Below are positions 24,808 to 32,547 of a DNA stretch of 64,000 nucleotides, piece after piece. The stretch is from assembly GCA_026393275.1 (NCBI GenBank), contig JAPLAM010000044.1, positions 23,059 to 87,058 on the forward strand, written 5' to 3'. Made by a program: the position numbers and the translations under genes. The notes under the pieces were generated by a model. That model was given only the letters and a program-made list of their open reading frames with translations, was not told where the DNA came from and made no database searches. The DNA comes from Arthrobacter sp. (lineage in GTDB: Bacteria > Actinomycetota > Actinomycetes > Actinomycetales > Micrococcaceae). Within the stretch, counting starts at the first letter, position 1, and each line of letters begins with the position of its first letter.

Positions 24808-26262
24808 ATGCTGGAACTTGACCGCGACGTCGTCATCGTCGGAGCCGGGCCCGCGGGCCTCACCGCAGCCCGGGAGCTGCGGAAAGCGGGCCTGAGCGTG
24901 GCCGTGCTGGAGGCGCGGGACCGCGTGGGCGGCCGGACCTGGACGGACACCGTCGACGGCGCCCTGCTCGAGATCGGCGGCCAGTGGGTCTCGCCGGACC
25001 AGACGGCGCTGCTCGAACTCCTCGATGAGCTCGGCCTGCAGACCTACAGCCGCTACCGCGAGGGACAGTCCGTCTACATCGGCGCCGACGGCAGGCGGAC
25101 CCTTTACTCCGGCGAGTCCTTCCCGGTCAGTGACGCCACCGCCGCCGAAATGGACAAGCTGACGGCGCTGCTGGACTCGCTCGCGGCGGAAATCGGCGCC
25201 ACCGAGCCGTGGGCACACCCGAAAGCCCGCGAACTGGACACGATCTCCTTCCATCACTGGCTGCGTGCAAACTCCGCCGACGAGGAAGCCTGCAACAATA
25301 TCGGCCTGTTCATCGCCGGCGGCATGCTGACCAAGCCCGCGCACGCGTTCTCCGCGCTGCAGGCCGTCCTGATGGCGGCGTCGGCCGGTTCCTTCAGCCA
25401 CCTCACCGATGAGGACTTCATCTTGGACAAGCGCGTCGTCGGGGGCATGCAGCAGGTCTCGCTGCTGCAGGCGGCGGAACTGGGGGACGACGTCGTCCTC
25501 TCCAGCCCGGTGCGCACGATCAACTGGGAAGGCGGCGCCAGCGGCGAAACCACCGCCGGTGACAACACCGCCGGTGACAACAGCGTCGGTGAAAACAGGG
25601 CCAGTAACATCGCCGGGCAGCGGGTGACGGTGGTGTCGGACCGTGCCACCGTGAACGCCCGTTTCGTGATCATGGCCGTGCCCCCGAACCTCTATTCCCG
25701 GGTCTCCTTCAACCCGCCGCTGCCGCGCCGCCAGCACCAGATGCACCAGCATCAGTCGCTCGGCCTGGTCATCAAGGTGCACGCCGTCTACAGCACGCCG
25801 TTCTGGCGCGAAGACGGTCTGTCCGGAACCTGCTTCGGCGCTGACGCCCTGGTCCAGGAGGTCTACGACAACACCAACCACGCGGACCCCCGCGGCACCC
25901 TCGTGGGCTTCGTCTCGGACGAAAAGGCCGACGCCATGTTCGAGCTCAGCGCCGGGGAGCGCCGCCGGGCCATCCTGGCTTCCATCGCCGATTTCCTGGG
26001 CGAGAAGGCCCTCGAACCGGAGGTCTACTACGAGTCCGACTGGGGCTCCGAGGAATGGACCCGCGGCGCCTACGCCGCCAGCTACGACCTCGGCGGCCTG
26101 CACCGCTACGGCAAGGACCAGCTCGCCCCCGTGGGGCCGATCCACTGGGCGTCCTCCGACCTCGCATCAGAGGGCTACCAGCATGTGGACGGCGCCGTAC
26201 GAATGGGGCGCCGGACAGCGGCCCGGATCGTCGCGGCCGCCGACCGCACCCCGGCTGCCTAG
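24808..26262 (+). CDS. Flavin monoamine oxidase (putrescine-oxidase-like)
   Basis: 484 aa from ATG 24808 (GGAAAGGA upstream). FAD-binding VIVGAGPAGLTAARELRKAG begins at residue 9, with VLEARDRVGGRTW and a C-terminal motif GYQHVDGAVRMGRRTA. It belongs to the flavin amine oxidases and most resembles actinobacterial putrescine/monoamine oxidases: amine plus O2 gives aldehyde, ammonia and H2O2. Residues 249-263 are three 5-residue repeats (TAGDN, TAGDN, SVGEN), an insertion not needed for the fold. A USP gene and an APC permease follow, suggesting amine uptake plus oxidation. The exact substrate is unknown. Confidence 0.9.
   Translation: MLELDRDVVIVGAGPAGLTAARELRKAGLSVAVLEARDRVGGRTWTDTVDGALLEIGGQWVSPDQTALLELLDELGLQTYSRYREGQSVYIGADGRRTLYSGESFPVSDATAAEMDKLTALLDSLAAEIGATEPWAHPKARELDTISFHHWLRANSADEEACNNIGLFIAGGMLTKPAHAFSALQAVLMAASAGSFSHLTDEDFILDKRVVGGMQQVSLLQAAELGDDVVLSSPVRTINWEGGASGETTAGDNTAGDNSVGENRASNIAGQRVTVVSDRATVNARFVIMAVPPNLYSRVSFNPPLPRRQHQMHQHQSLGLVIKVHAVYSTPFWREDGLSGTCFGADALVQEVYDNTNHADPRGTLVGFVSDEKADAMFELSAGERRRAILASIADFLGEKALEPEVYYESDWGSEEWTRGAYAASYDLGGLHRYGKDQLAPVGPIHWASSDLASEGYQHVDGAVRMGRRTAARIVAAADRTPAA
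25552..25596 (+). repeat. Intragenic 15-bp tandem repeat (three units)
   Basis: ACCGCCGGTGACAAC at 25552-25566 and 25567-25581 is followed by a diverged unit at 25582-25596. It is in frame and encodes TAGDN, TAGDN, SVGEN inside the amine oxidase. Confidence 0.9.
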
Positions 26263-26312
26263 TACTGCTTCCCCTGACCAGCAATCCCTAACCAACCAGA
26301 GAGGTCGGCCAG

Positions 26313-27239
26313 ATGCGTTACGTAGTGGGGTATACCGCCAATGCGAGGGGCCGTGATGCCCTCAACCTGGCCGTCTCGCTGGCCCGTGGCCGGGGAGCGG
26401 CCCTGGACTTGGTGATGGCCATCCCGGACGCCGGGGTGTTCAACGCGGCCCATGCACCCGCGGCCGGCTATGACAGCTATCTCCACCGGCAGGCGTCGGA
26501 GTGGCTCGATGAAGCGCTGGCGCTGGTGCCGGCGGATGTCCCGGCCAAAGCCCACATCCGCAGCGGTGAATCCGACGCGCAGACCCTGATCGATGCCTGC
26601 GATGAGTTTCAGGCGGACATGCTTATCATCGGTGCCACCAGCAGCGGGCTGTTCAAGCGCTTCACGGTGGGCTCCGTGGCCGGCGCCCTGCTGCACGCGG
26701 CCACGGTCCCGGTGGCGCTGGCCCCGCACGGCTACCACCGCCGCGAGGCCTTGACCCGGCTCAGCTGCGGCCTCGGCGACCGCCCGGGCGCGGAAGAGCT
26801 GCTCCAGGTCGCCGTCTCAATGGCCAAGCACCGGGAAGTGCCGATGCGGGTGGTCTCGCTGCTGACCCTCGACGGCGGCGACTCGGAAGCGGCGGCCGAC
26901 GCCGCCCGCGACTACGCCGCGCAGCGGGTCGCGGCGGCCCTGCCGGGCGACCCGTCGGGGGACCGGGCCGCCGCCCAGTTGGCCGACAAGATTGAAGTCG
27001 TCGTCGCGCACGGGGGCAGCGTCGAGGAGGCGGTGGACCGGCTGGACTGGGAAGACGGCGAGGTCCTGCTGATCGGATCGAGCCGCCTCGCCCGGAGCAG
27101 CTCCATCTTCCTGGGCAGCACGGCAAACCGCATCCTGCGGGCCCTGCCGGTGCCGATGATCGTGGTCCCCAGCGACTACGAGTTCAAACAGGCCAACCAT
27201 TCAACGTCGAATGAACCCTCCCGAGAGGCACAAGCATGA
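26313..27239 (+). CDS. Tandem-domain universal stress protein
   Basis: 308 aa with two UspA domains (about residues 1-140 and 150-295). Each ends in a nucleotide-loop-like motif: GATSSGLFKRFTVGSVAGALLHAATVPV and GSSRLARSSSIFLGSTANRILRALPVPM. The second fits the G-X2-G-X9-G-S/T ATP motif approximately. It lies 50 nt after the amine oxidase gene and overlaps the APC permease by 4 nt, so a role in permease regulation is plausible. The same USP/transporter coupling occurs at tctA. Confidence 0.92.
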   Translation: MRYVVGYTANARGRDALNLAVSLARGRGAALDLVMAIPDAGVFNAAHAPAAGYDSYLHRQASEWLDEALALVPADVPAKAHIRSGESDAQTLIDACDEFQADMLIIGATSSGLFKRFTVGSVAGALLHAATVPVALAPHGYHRREALTRLSCGLGDRPGAEELLQVAVSMAKHREVPMRVVSLLTLDGGDSEAAADAARDYAAQRVAAALPGDPSGDRAAAQLADKIEVVVAHGGSVEEAVDRLDWEDGEVLLIGSSRLARSSSIFLGSTANRILRALPVPMIVVPSDYEFKQANHSTSNEPSREAQA

Positions 27240-28756
27240 GCACCGAACAAGCGACCTCCACGGCCCACACCGAGCAGCACGGCTTGAGCGAGAAGGGACT
27301 GAAAGCCGGGTCGGTGGGGCTGATCGGCGCCGTCGTCATCGGCGTTTCCTGCATCGCCCCGGCCTACACCCTGACGGCCGCCCTGGGCCCGACGGTTTCC
27401 CAGGTCGGCGTCCATCTGCCGGCGATCTTCCTGGTGGGCTTCATTCCCATGCTGCTGGTGGCGTTCGGGTACCGCGAGCTGAACAATGCCATGCCCGACG
27501 CCGGCACCTCCTTCACCTGGGCGTCGCGGGCGTTCGGCCCGTGGATCGGCTGGATGGGCGGCTGGGGGCTGGTAGCGGCGACCATCATCGTGCTGTCCAA
27601 CCTGGCGGCCGTCGCCGTCGACTTCTTCTACCTCATGCTGGCCCAGGTGTTCGGCAATCCGGAGCTGGCGGACCTATCCAGCAACCTGCCGCTGAATATC
27701 GCCACGACGCTGGTTTTCATCGCCCTGGCGTGCTGGGTTTCCTACCGCGGGATGGAGACCACCAAGACCGTCCAGTACGTCCTGGTCGCCTTCCAGTTGC
27801 TGGTCCTGGGCTGGTTCGCGGTCGCCGCGTTCAGCCACGTCGCGAACGGCACCGCGTTTGACGCCACCGCCATCGCCCCGGACTGGTTCAACCCGTTCGC
27901 GGTGGAGTCCTTCTCCGCGTTCGCTGCCGGCGTCTCGCTGTCTATCTTCATCTACTGGGGCTGGGACGTCACCCTGACCATGAATGAGGAAACCAAGAAC
28001 CCGGAGAAAACCCCGGGCCGCGCGGCGACCGTGACCGTGCTGGTGATCGTGGTCATCTACATGACCGTCGCGCTGGCCACCCTGGCCTTCGCCGGCGTCG
28101 GCACGGAAGGCCTCGGCGCCGGGAATCCGGAAAACCAGGGCAGCATCTTCGCGGTCCTCGCCGGGCCGGTGATGGGCCCGTTCGCGATCCTCATGTCGCT
28201 GGCCATCCTGAGCAGCTCGGCGGCATCGCTGCAGTCCACCTTCGTGTCCCCGGCGCGGACCCTCCTGTCCATGGGCCACTACAAGGCGCTGCCGCACAAG
28301 TTCGGCAAGATCAGCCCCAGCTACAAGTCCCCGAGCTACGCCACCCTTGCCTCGGCAGCGGCCGCCGCCGTCTTCTACGTCGTGACCCGCACCTTGTCCG
28401 AAAATGCCCTGTGGGACACCATCACGGCGCTCGGCATGATGATCTGCTTCTACTACGGCATCACCGCCTTGGCCTGCGTCTGGTTCTTCCGCGCCCAGGC
28501 CTTCAGCGGGGCGCACTCCTTCTTCTTCAAGTTCCTCGCACCGCTGCTGGGCGGCGTGATCCTGCTGGTGATGTTCGTCAAGACCGCCTACGACTCGATG
28601 GACCCGGCGTACGGCTCCGGGTCATCCGTCGGCGGCCTGGGCCTCGTGTTCATCCTGGGGATGGGCGTGATCCTGCTGGGCGTGGTGGTCATGCTCGTCA
28701 TGGCGAAACTTCGTCCGGAATTCTTCAAAGGCCAGGTCCTGACCCGCGGAAACTGA
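27236..28756 (+). CDS. APC family amino acid/amine permease
   Basis: 506 aa with about twelve membrane helices. The N-terminal GSVGLIGAVVIGVSCIAPAYTLTAALGP and GTSFTWASRAFGPWIGWMGG are typical of the amino acid-polyamine-organocation superfamily. It is translationally coupled (ATGA) to the tandem USP and follows the amine oxidase. The simplest reading is import of an amine or amino acid that the oxidase then degrades. The substrate cannot be read from the sequence. Confidence 0.9.
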   Translation: MSTEQATSTAHTEQHGLSEKGLKAGSVGLIGAVVIGVSCIAPAYTLTAALGPTVSQVGVHLPAIFLVGFIPMLLVAFGYRELNNAMPDAGTSFTWASRAFGPWIGWMGGWGLVAATIIVLSNLAAVAVDFFYLMLAQVFGNPELADLSSNLPLNIATTLVFIALACWVSYRGMETTKTVQYVLVAFQLLVLGWFAVAAFSHVANGTAFDATAIAPDWFNPFAVESFSAFAAGVSLSIFIYWGWDVTLTMNEETKNPEKTPGRAATVTVLVIVVIYMTVALATLAFAGVGTEGLGAGNPENQGSIFAVLAGPVMGPFAILMSLAILSSSAASLQSTFVSPARTLLSMGHYKALPHKFGKISPSYKSPSYATLASAAAAAVFYVVTRTLSENALWDTITALGMMICFYYGITALACVWFFRAQAFSGAHSFFFKFLAPLLGGVILLVMFVKTAYDSMDPAYGSGSSVGGLGLVFILGMGVILLGVVVMLVMAKLRPEFFKGQVLTRGN

Positions 28757-28775
28757 GTCCCGCCGGCCCGCCGTC

Positions 28776-28857
28776 GAAGGTCCTCCGGCCGCCAGATCCT
28801 GGAACGTGCTTGAAAAGTAAGCACGCTTATCAATAGGCTGGCGGCAGGAGGACCTTC
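28776..28857. repeat. 20-bp inverted repeat enclosing a promoter
   Basis: GAAGGTCCTCCGGCCGCCAG (28776-28795) is repeated inverted at 28838-28857 with one mismatch. The 42 bp between hold a TTGAAA -35, most of the TAGGCT -10 and the small palindrome TAAGC-AC-GCTTA (28818-28829). No flanking target duplication is visible. It could be a terminator for the permease, a tiny mobile element or an invertible segment. Confidence 0.85.
28810..28839 (+). promoter_or_regulatory. Promoter of the pyridoxamine-oxidase-like gene
   Basis: TTGAAA (28810-28815), 18-nt spacer, TAGGCT (28834-28839). The spacer includes the palindrome TAAGCACGCTTA, a possible regulator site. The start codon is about 40 nt after the expected transcription start. 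Confidence 0.7.
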
Positions 28858-28884
28858 CTCCGCTGGACCAAGGACGAGGTGAGC

Positions 28885-29367
28885 ATGTCGGACGCACAGG
28901 ACATCAGCAAGGTGACGGGGATCATTAATGGTTCCCGGATCGGGATGGTCACCACCATCAACGGGGACGGCGCCCTCGTCAGCCGGCCGTTGGCCGTTCA
29001 GGATGTGGAGGACGACGGCGACATGTGGTTCTTCACCTCGGCGGACACGTCCCAGGTGGCCCACGTCGCGGCGAATCCCGCGGTCAATGTCTCGTTCGGC
29101 AAGGGCACCGAGTGGGTGTCGGTGGCCGGCCAGGCAGAGGTGGTCACGGACCGGCAGCAAATCCGCGACCGCTGGAACCAGGCGGTCGAGGCGTGGTTCC
29201 CGGACGGCCCGGAGACCCCGCAGGCCGTCCTGCTGCACGTGAATTCCGATTCGGCCGAGTACTGGACCAGCCCGGGCGGAACGGCCGCGACGGTGCTGCA
29301 GTGGGTGAAGTCGAAGGTCACGCACAGCCGGATGAGCGTCGGCGAAAGCGGCACGGTCGAACTCTAG
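28885..29367 (+). CDS. Pyridoxamine 5'-phosphate oxidase family protein (general stress type)
   Basis: 160 aa split beta-barrel flavoprotein-like protein: GSRIGMVTTINGDGALVSRPLAVQD, then DGDMWFFTSADTSQVAHVAANPAVNVSF and a C-terminal segment with AEYWTSPGG, as in the general stress protein 26 group. These bind FMN, F420 or related cofactors; the exact reaction is unknown. ATG 28885 has AGGTGAGC just before; a GTG 6 nt earlier is an alternative. It lies alone behind its own promoter inside a large inverted repeat. Confidence 0.87.
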   Translation: MSDAQDISKVTGIINGSRIGMVTTINGDGALVSRPLAVQDVEDDGDMWFFTSADTSQVAHVAANPAVNVSFGKGTEWVSVAGQAEVVTDRQQIRDRWNQAVEAWFPDGPETPQAVLLHVNSDSAEYWTSPGGTAATVLQWVKSKVTHSRMSVGESGTVEL

Positions 29368-29394
29368 GCCCGACTTGCCGCCCGGTGGCTGATC

Positions 29395-30033
29395 TCAGTC
29401 GATGACCTTCAATGCCGTGCCCCAGTTAAAGGACGCATAAGCCGGGTTCAGTTGCAGCCCGATCAGGAGCAGTTGCATCCCCTCCAGCTCGCGGGCATGG
29501 CGCAACGCCCCGACCTCGAGGGGCCGGAGTCCCGCCGCGGCGACGAACGAGGCCACCTCGTTCCGGGCCGCCTCTGAGTCGGAGGCGATGAAGACGTCCA
29601 GCGGCAGGCCATTCGCGGCGCCCTCAGCCAGGGGTCCCGCGAACGTGGTGTTGAATGCTTTCACCACCCGGGCGCCGGGAAGCAGCCGGGCCACCTCCTC
29701 CGCCGCGGAACTCCCCGGTTCAACCAGCAGCGAGTCGCCGGTCTCCATGTTGACCGGGTTGCTGATCTCGATCACCGTCTTGCCACTGAGGGTGTCGCCA
29801 TAGTGCGTGGCGACCTCCTTGGCCGGTTCGAAGTAGAGGGCCAGGACCACAATGTCGCCCTCGGGCACGTCGCCCAGGCTGCCGGACGCTGTGGCGGGAC
29901 CCAGTTCCGCCGCGAGTTTGGCGGCGTTGGCCGGCGTCCGGTCCAGGATCTGGATGGTCCGGCCCGCGGCTACCGCCCGCAGGCCGATTGCCCGGGCCAT
30001 GCTGCCGCTGCCGATAATCGTGATGTCAGTCAT
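29395..30033 (-). CDS. NADPH-dependent F420 reductase-like oxidoreductase
   Basis: 212 aa Rossmann protein. The N-terminal ITIIGSGSMARAIGLRAVAAG is the dinucleotide-binding loop, and VVKAFNTTFAGPLAEG is typical of the F420H2:NADP+ oxidoreductase/NAD-binding domain family (coenzyme F420-dependent NADP reductase). Actinobacteria use F420, but whether this protein does cannot be proven here. Its ATG overlaps the stop of the upstream membrane protein gene by 4 nt. Confidence 0.83.
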   Translation of the reverse strand: MTDITIIGSGSMARAIGLRAVAAGRTIQILDRTPANAAKLAAELGPATASGSLGDVPEGDIVVLALYFEPAKEVATHYGDTLSGKTVIEISNPVNMETGDSLLVEPGSSAAEEVARLLPGARVVKAFNTTFAGPLAEGAANGLPLDVFIASDSEAARNEVASFVAAAGLRPLEVGALRHARELEGMQLLLIGLQLNPAYASFNWGTALKVID

Positions 30034-30665
30034 CGTGCTCCTCCGGTGGAAAGGTTCAGCTCAGTGGAATTGTGCAACGCGCCCGCGGCGCGTTCTGCTT
30101 CCGCCAGGGTGCGTTCCAGCCGCTCGACGGCGGAGCTGTAGCCGGAGCCGGCCCGGGCGTCCCGGTCCCCACCGCCCCGGACGTGGTCGGCCGCCTTCAT
30201 GGCCTTGAGGAATGCTGCGGTTTCCGGACGGGTCGGATCGCTCATGGCAGGGAAGTCGATGCACAAGGCGGGATCGAGTTCATAGCGTTGCCACCGGGCG
30301 AGGACCGCGCGGTGGCGGAGGGCGGCGGCCGCGTCGACGGCGGCGGCCGCCCGGGCGGCCCGCCCGGATTCCTGCCTGCGGAGCAGCCCCGGCGTCCAGC
30401 GGTAGGCGGCGGCCGCCGTCGTCACCGCAACGGCGGTGAGGATCAGCCCGGCCCACGGGGAGACCAGCGACGGCAGAAGGACCGCGGGGCCGACGACGGC
30501 GAGTCCGGCGAAACCGTCCCAGAACACGGCGTCCGGCCACCCGCCGTCGGCCGCCTGGTGCTTGCGAACCAGGAAGACGGAGCAGGCCACCGCGGCCGCG
30601 ATCAGGAGGGCCAGAGCCACGAACTGCCCGGCACCGAGCGGACTGGCCCCTGCGAGTGACGGCAT
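30030..30665 (-). CDS. Membrane protein of unknown function
   Basis: 211 aa. Two or three hydrophobic helices occupy residues about 12-32 and 50-88, followed by a long Ala/Arg-rich cytoplasmic region with coiled-coil potential near the C-terminus (SSAVERLERTLAEAERAAGAL). I do not recognise the family. It is translationally coupled to the F420 reductase-like gene. No signal peptide cleavage site is obvious. Confidence 0.7.
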   Translation of the reverse strand: MPSLAGASPLGAGQFVALALLIAAAVACSVFLVRKHQAADGGWPDAVFWDGFAGLAVVGPAVLLPSLVSPWAGLILTAVAVTTAAAAYRWTPGLLRRQESGRAARAAAAVDAAAALRHRAVLARWQRYELDPALCIDFPAMSDPTRPETAAFLKAMKAADHVRGGGDRDARAGSGYSSAVERLERTLAEAERAAGALHNSTELNLSTGGAR

Positions 30666-30751
30666 TGCGCACCTCCTGCGGAAACCGTCCGGGCGGACGA
30701 TGTTCCGCTGATTCCATTGGAGTCCCTCGGCGGCGGGCCGTCAATGGCCGG

Positions 30752-30781
30752 TTACCGTCCGGGCCCGTCCCGGCGTAGCCT
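30752..30781 (+). promoter_or_regulatory. Promoter of the VOC gene (leaderless)
   Basis: TTACCG (30752-30757), 18-nt spacer, TAGCCT (30776-30781), then only 7 nt to the ATG at 30789. There is no ribosome site, so the mRNA probably begins at the start codon. Confidence 0.6.
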
Positions 30782-30788
30782 AGGGCCC

Positions 30789-31166
30789 ATGCGATTGAAA
30801 ATGTGCAGTATCCACGTCAAGGACCCGGCGGCCGCCCACGAGTTCTACACCGGAATCTTGGGCTTCGACACGCTCATGGCGTTGCCCGAACACAACCTCT
30901 ACATCGTCAAGGACCCGGGCGGCGGCGGCTCGGCCGGGCTGCTGCTGGAACCCAGCGACAACCCGATCGGCGCCAACTACATGAACGCCTGCCACGACGC
31001 CGGGCTGGCCGCGATCGTGTTCGGCGTGCCGGACGTCAGGGCCGAATATGACCGGCTTACTGCCAAGGGGGTCATGTTCCAGGGCGAACCGTCCGAGGGG
31101 CCCGGCGGCATCTCCGCGGTGCTCGATGACGGCTGCGGGAACTTCGTCCAGCTGCACCAGGACTAA
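30789..31166 (+). CDS. VOC family (glyoxalase/bleomycin resistance-like) protein
   Basis: 125 aa with two beta-alpha-beta-beta-beta modules: MRLKMCSIHVKDPAAAHEFYTGILGFDT and a second half ending GGISAVLDDGCGNFVQLHQD. His9 and the C-terminal Glu/Gln positions suit a metal site, as in the vicinal oxygen chelate superfamily. Members include glyoxalases, dioxygenases and antibiotic-binding proteins, so no reaction is assigned. The frame is open further upstream, but the family N-terminus and the -10 box 7 nt before fix the start at 30789. Confidence 0.85.
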   Translation: MRLKMCSIHVKDPAAAHEFYTGILGFDTLMALPEHNLYIVKDPGGGGSAGLLLEPSDNPIGANYMNACHDAGLAAIVFGVPDVRAEYDRLTAKGVMFQGEPSEGPGGISAVLDDGCGNFVQLHQD

Positions 31167-31189
31167 GCGGCCGGGCTAAGCGCCGGGGC

Positions 31190-31594
31190 CTACTCCGCCT
31201 TGGCGCGGGCCTTCTTGGCGTCCTTTTTCGCGGCGTCGTCCTTGACCCGCTGGGCTTCGGCGCGGACGGCGGCGTGGGTGGCGCGCTCGGCCACCAGCCA
31301 GGCCGGGGGAGCCTGCAGCAGGGCGGTGATTTCCGCCGACGTCAGCGCTTCCTCGACGCCGCCACGGGCCAGGCCGGCGATGGAGACGTTGAGCTTCTGG
31401 GCTACGACGGGACGCGGGTGCGGGCCGGTGCGGCGCAGCTCGGCCAGCCACTCCGGCGGGTTGGCCTGGAGCTCGGCGAAATCAGCGCGGGTGATAACCG
31501 AATCCTGGAACTCCTGGGGTGTTGCGGGCAGGTAGATGCCAAGCTTCTTGGCAACGGTGGCCGGCTTCATGGACTGGGAGTTCGCAGAGGTCAT
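31190..31594 (-). CDS. DUF5997 family protein
   Basis: 134 aa. MKPATVAKKLGIYLPATPQEFQDS and the following RADFAELQANPPEWLAELRRTGPHPRPVVAQKLNVSIAGLARGG match the actinobacterial DUF5997 family. The middle looks like a helix-turn-helix-like helical segment (VVAQKLNVSIAGLARGGV). The Lys/Ala-rich C-terminal 25 residues are probably disordered or nucleic-acid binding. It is divergent from the LysR-like gene across a region with five 11-bp repeats. A -10 box lies 6 nt from the ATG, so it is probably leaderless. Confidence 0.82.
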   Translation of the reverse strand: MTSANSQSMKPATVAKKLGIYLPATPQEFQDSVITRADFAELQANPPEWLAELRRTGPHPRPVVAQKLNVSIAGLARGGVEEALTSAEITALLQAPPAWLVAERATHAAVRAEAQRVKDDAAKKDAKKARAKAE

Positions 31595-31600
31595 GCTTCA

Positions 31601-31606
31601 AGGGTA
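31601..31606 (-). promoter_or_regulatory. -10 box of DUF5997 gene (leaderless)
   Basis: Minus-strand TACCCT ends 6 nt before the ATG at 31594; no -35 match is clear. The same arrangement occurs at the divergent gene. Confidence 0.5.
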
Positions 31607-31626
31607 TCCGGCGGTCGGCCCGCAGG

Positions 31627-31681
31627 GCACCAAAACCGCACCAAAACAGCACCAGTGCAGCACCAAAACGGCACCAACCGG
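31627..31681. repeat. Five phased 11-bp repeats between divergent genes
   Basis: Units start at 31627, 31638, 31649, 31660 and 31671, each beginning GCACCA; three of them read GCACCAAAAC. The strict 11-bp step keeps each unit on nearly the same face of the helix. Likely binding sites for a regulator, or an intrinsically bent segment because of the phased A4 runs. Confidence 0.85.
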
Positions 31682-31715
31682 CCGCCAGACCGACGCCGCC
31701 CGGCGGGACTGACGG

Positions 31716-31721
31716 TACTGT
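31716..31721 (+). promoter_or_regulatory. -10 box of LysR-like gene (leaderless)
   Basis: TACTGT followed by 6 nt and the GTG start at 31728. No -35 match is evident. Confidence 0.5.
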
Positions 31722-31727
31722 GAACCT

Positions 31728-32465
31728 GTGTCCGCAGAAGAAGAAACAGCCCAGCCCTCCGGCGATTCGGTACCCGCGCCGCGGGAGCTGCGGTTCGCGT
31801 ACGTTCCGGGCGTGACGCCCGGCAAGTGGATCCGCCGCTGGGAAGAGCGGATGCCCGATGTGCCCTTGCACGCCTTCATGTCCGACGACCGCGCCCAGCT
31901 GGCGGTCCTGCGCGACGGTTCCGCGGACCTCAGCTTCGTCCGGCTGCCGGTGGAGCGCGATGGCCTGAACGTCATCCCGCTCTACGAGGAACAGCCGGTG
32001 GTGGTGGCGCCGAAGGGCCACGAAATCTCCGTTTTCGAGGAGGTGGCGCTGGCCGATCTGGCCGCCGAAACCTTCCTGGATGTCGCCGGCCTTGGCGGAC
32101 CCGAACCGGCGCTGCAGGTGGTTGCCAGCGGCGCCGGCCTGGTGATCCTGCCGATGTCCGTGGCCCGGCATTTCAACGTCAAGGACACAGTGGCGCGGAA
32201 GCTCACCGGCGCGCCCGCGACCGGGATCGCCCTGGCCTGGCCGAGCGATTCCACCGACGAAGTGATCGAGGAGTTCATCGGGATCGTCCGCGGCCGCACC
32301 GCCGCGAGTTCCCGGCAGCCCTCGGCGCAGCAGGAGAAGCCCAAACGCGAGCCGAAACCGGACCGCCGCGGCCCGGCGGTCAAGAAGCCCAAGGTGGCGC
32401 AGCGCTACGCGCCCAATCCGGACAAGGGCCGCGGCAAGGGCTCCCGGAAAAAGGGCAAGCGCTAG
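31728..32465 (+). CDS. LysR-type effector-binding domain protein lacking the DNA-binding domain
   Basis: 245 aa, GTG start. Residues about 18-190 read as the periplasmic-binding-like effector domain of LysR regulators (LRFAYVPGVTPGKWIRRWEERMPDV..., DGSADLSFVRLPVERDGL, GLVILPMSVARHF), but the N-terminal winged helix is missing: only 17 residues precede the domain. Instead there is a C-terminal tail of about 55 residues, very rich in Lys/Arg/Pro, ending GRGKGSRKKGKR. Such proteins are known next to DUF5997 genes in actinobacteria. The tail could bind DNA or RNA; this is inference. Confidence 0.82.
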   Translation: MSAEEETAQPSGDSVPAPRELRFAYVPGVTPGKWIRRWEERMPDVPLHAFMSDDRAQLAVLRDGSADLSFVRLPVERDGLNVIPLYEEQPVVVAPKGHEISVFEEVALADLAAETFLDVAGLGGPEPALQVVASGAGLVILPMSVARHFNVKDTVARKLTGAPATGIALAWPSDSTDEVIEEFIGIVRGRTAASSRQPSAQQEKPKREPKPDRRGPAVKKPKVAQRYAPNPDKGRGKGSRKKGKR

Positions 32466-32475
32466 CCGTTTCCCC

Positions 32476-32547
32476 AACTAGCTAGCAGTTGTTGCCGTTT
32501 CGAGCGCCCATAAAGACGCGCATAAAGGCAACACATGCCAGCTACTT
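32476..32547. repeat. REP-like palindromic element (copy B) between convergent genes
   Basis: Outer arms AACTAGCTAGCA (32476-32487) and TGCCAGCTACTT (32536-32547) pair at 10 of 12 positions; inner GTTGCC (32491-32496) pairs with GGCAAC (32527-32532). Arms and spacing resemble copy A at 54731-54790. It overlaps the stop codon of the lipoprotein gene and probably also terminates both neighbours. Confidence 0.7.

Noticed and set aside
24763..26145. Minus-strand frame (460 codons) opposite the amine oxidase
   Set aside because: Antisense shadow with no ribosome site or family resemblance.
31627..31681. CRISPR-like array
   Set aside because: The repeats are only 11 bp with no spacers, and no cas genes lie nearby; better read as operator iterons.
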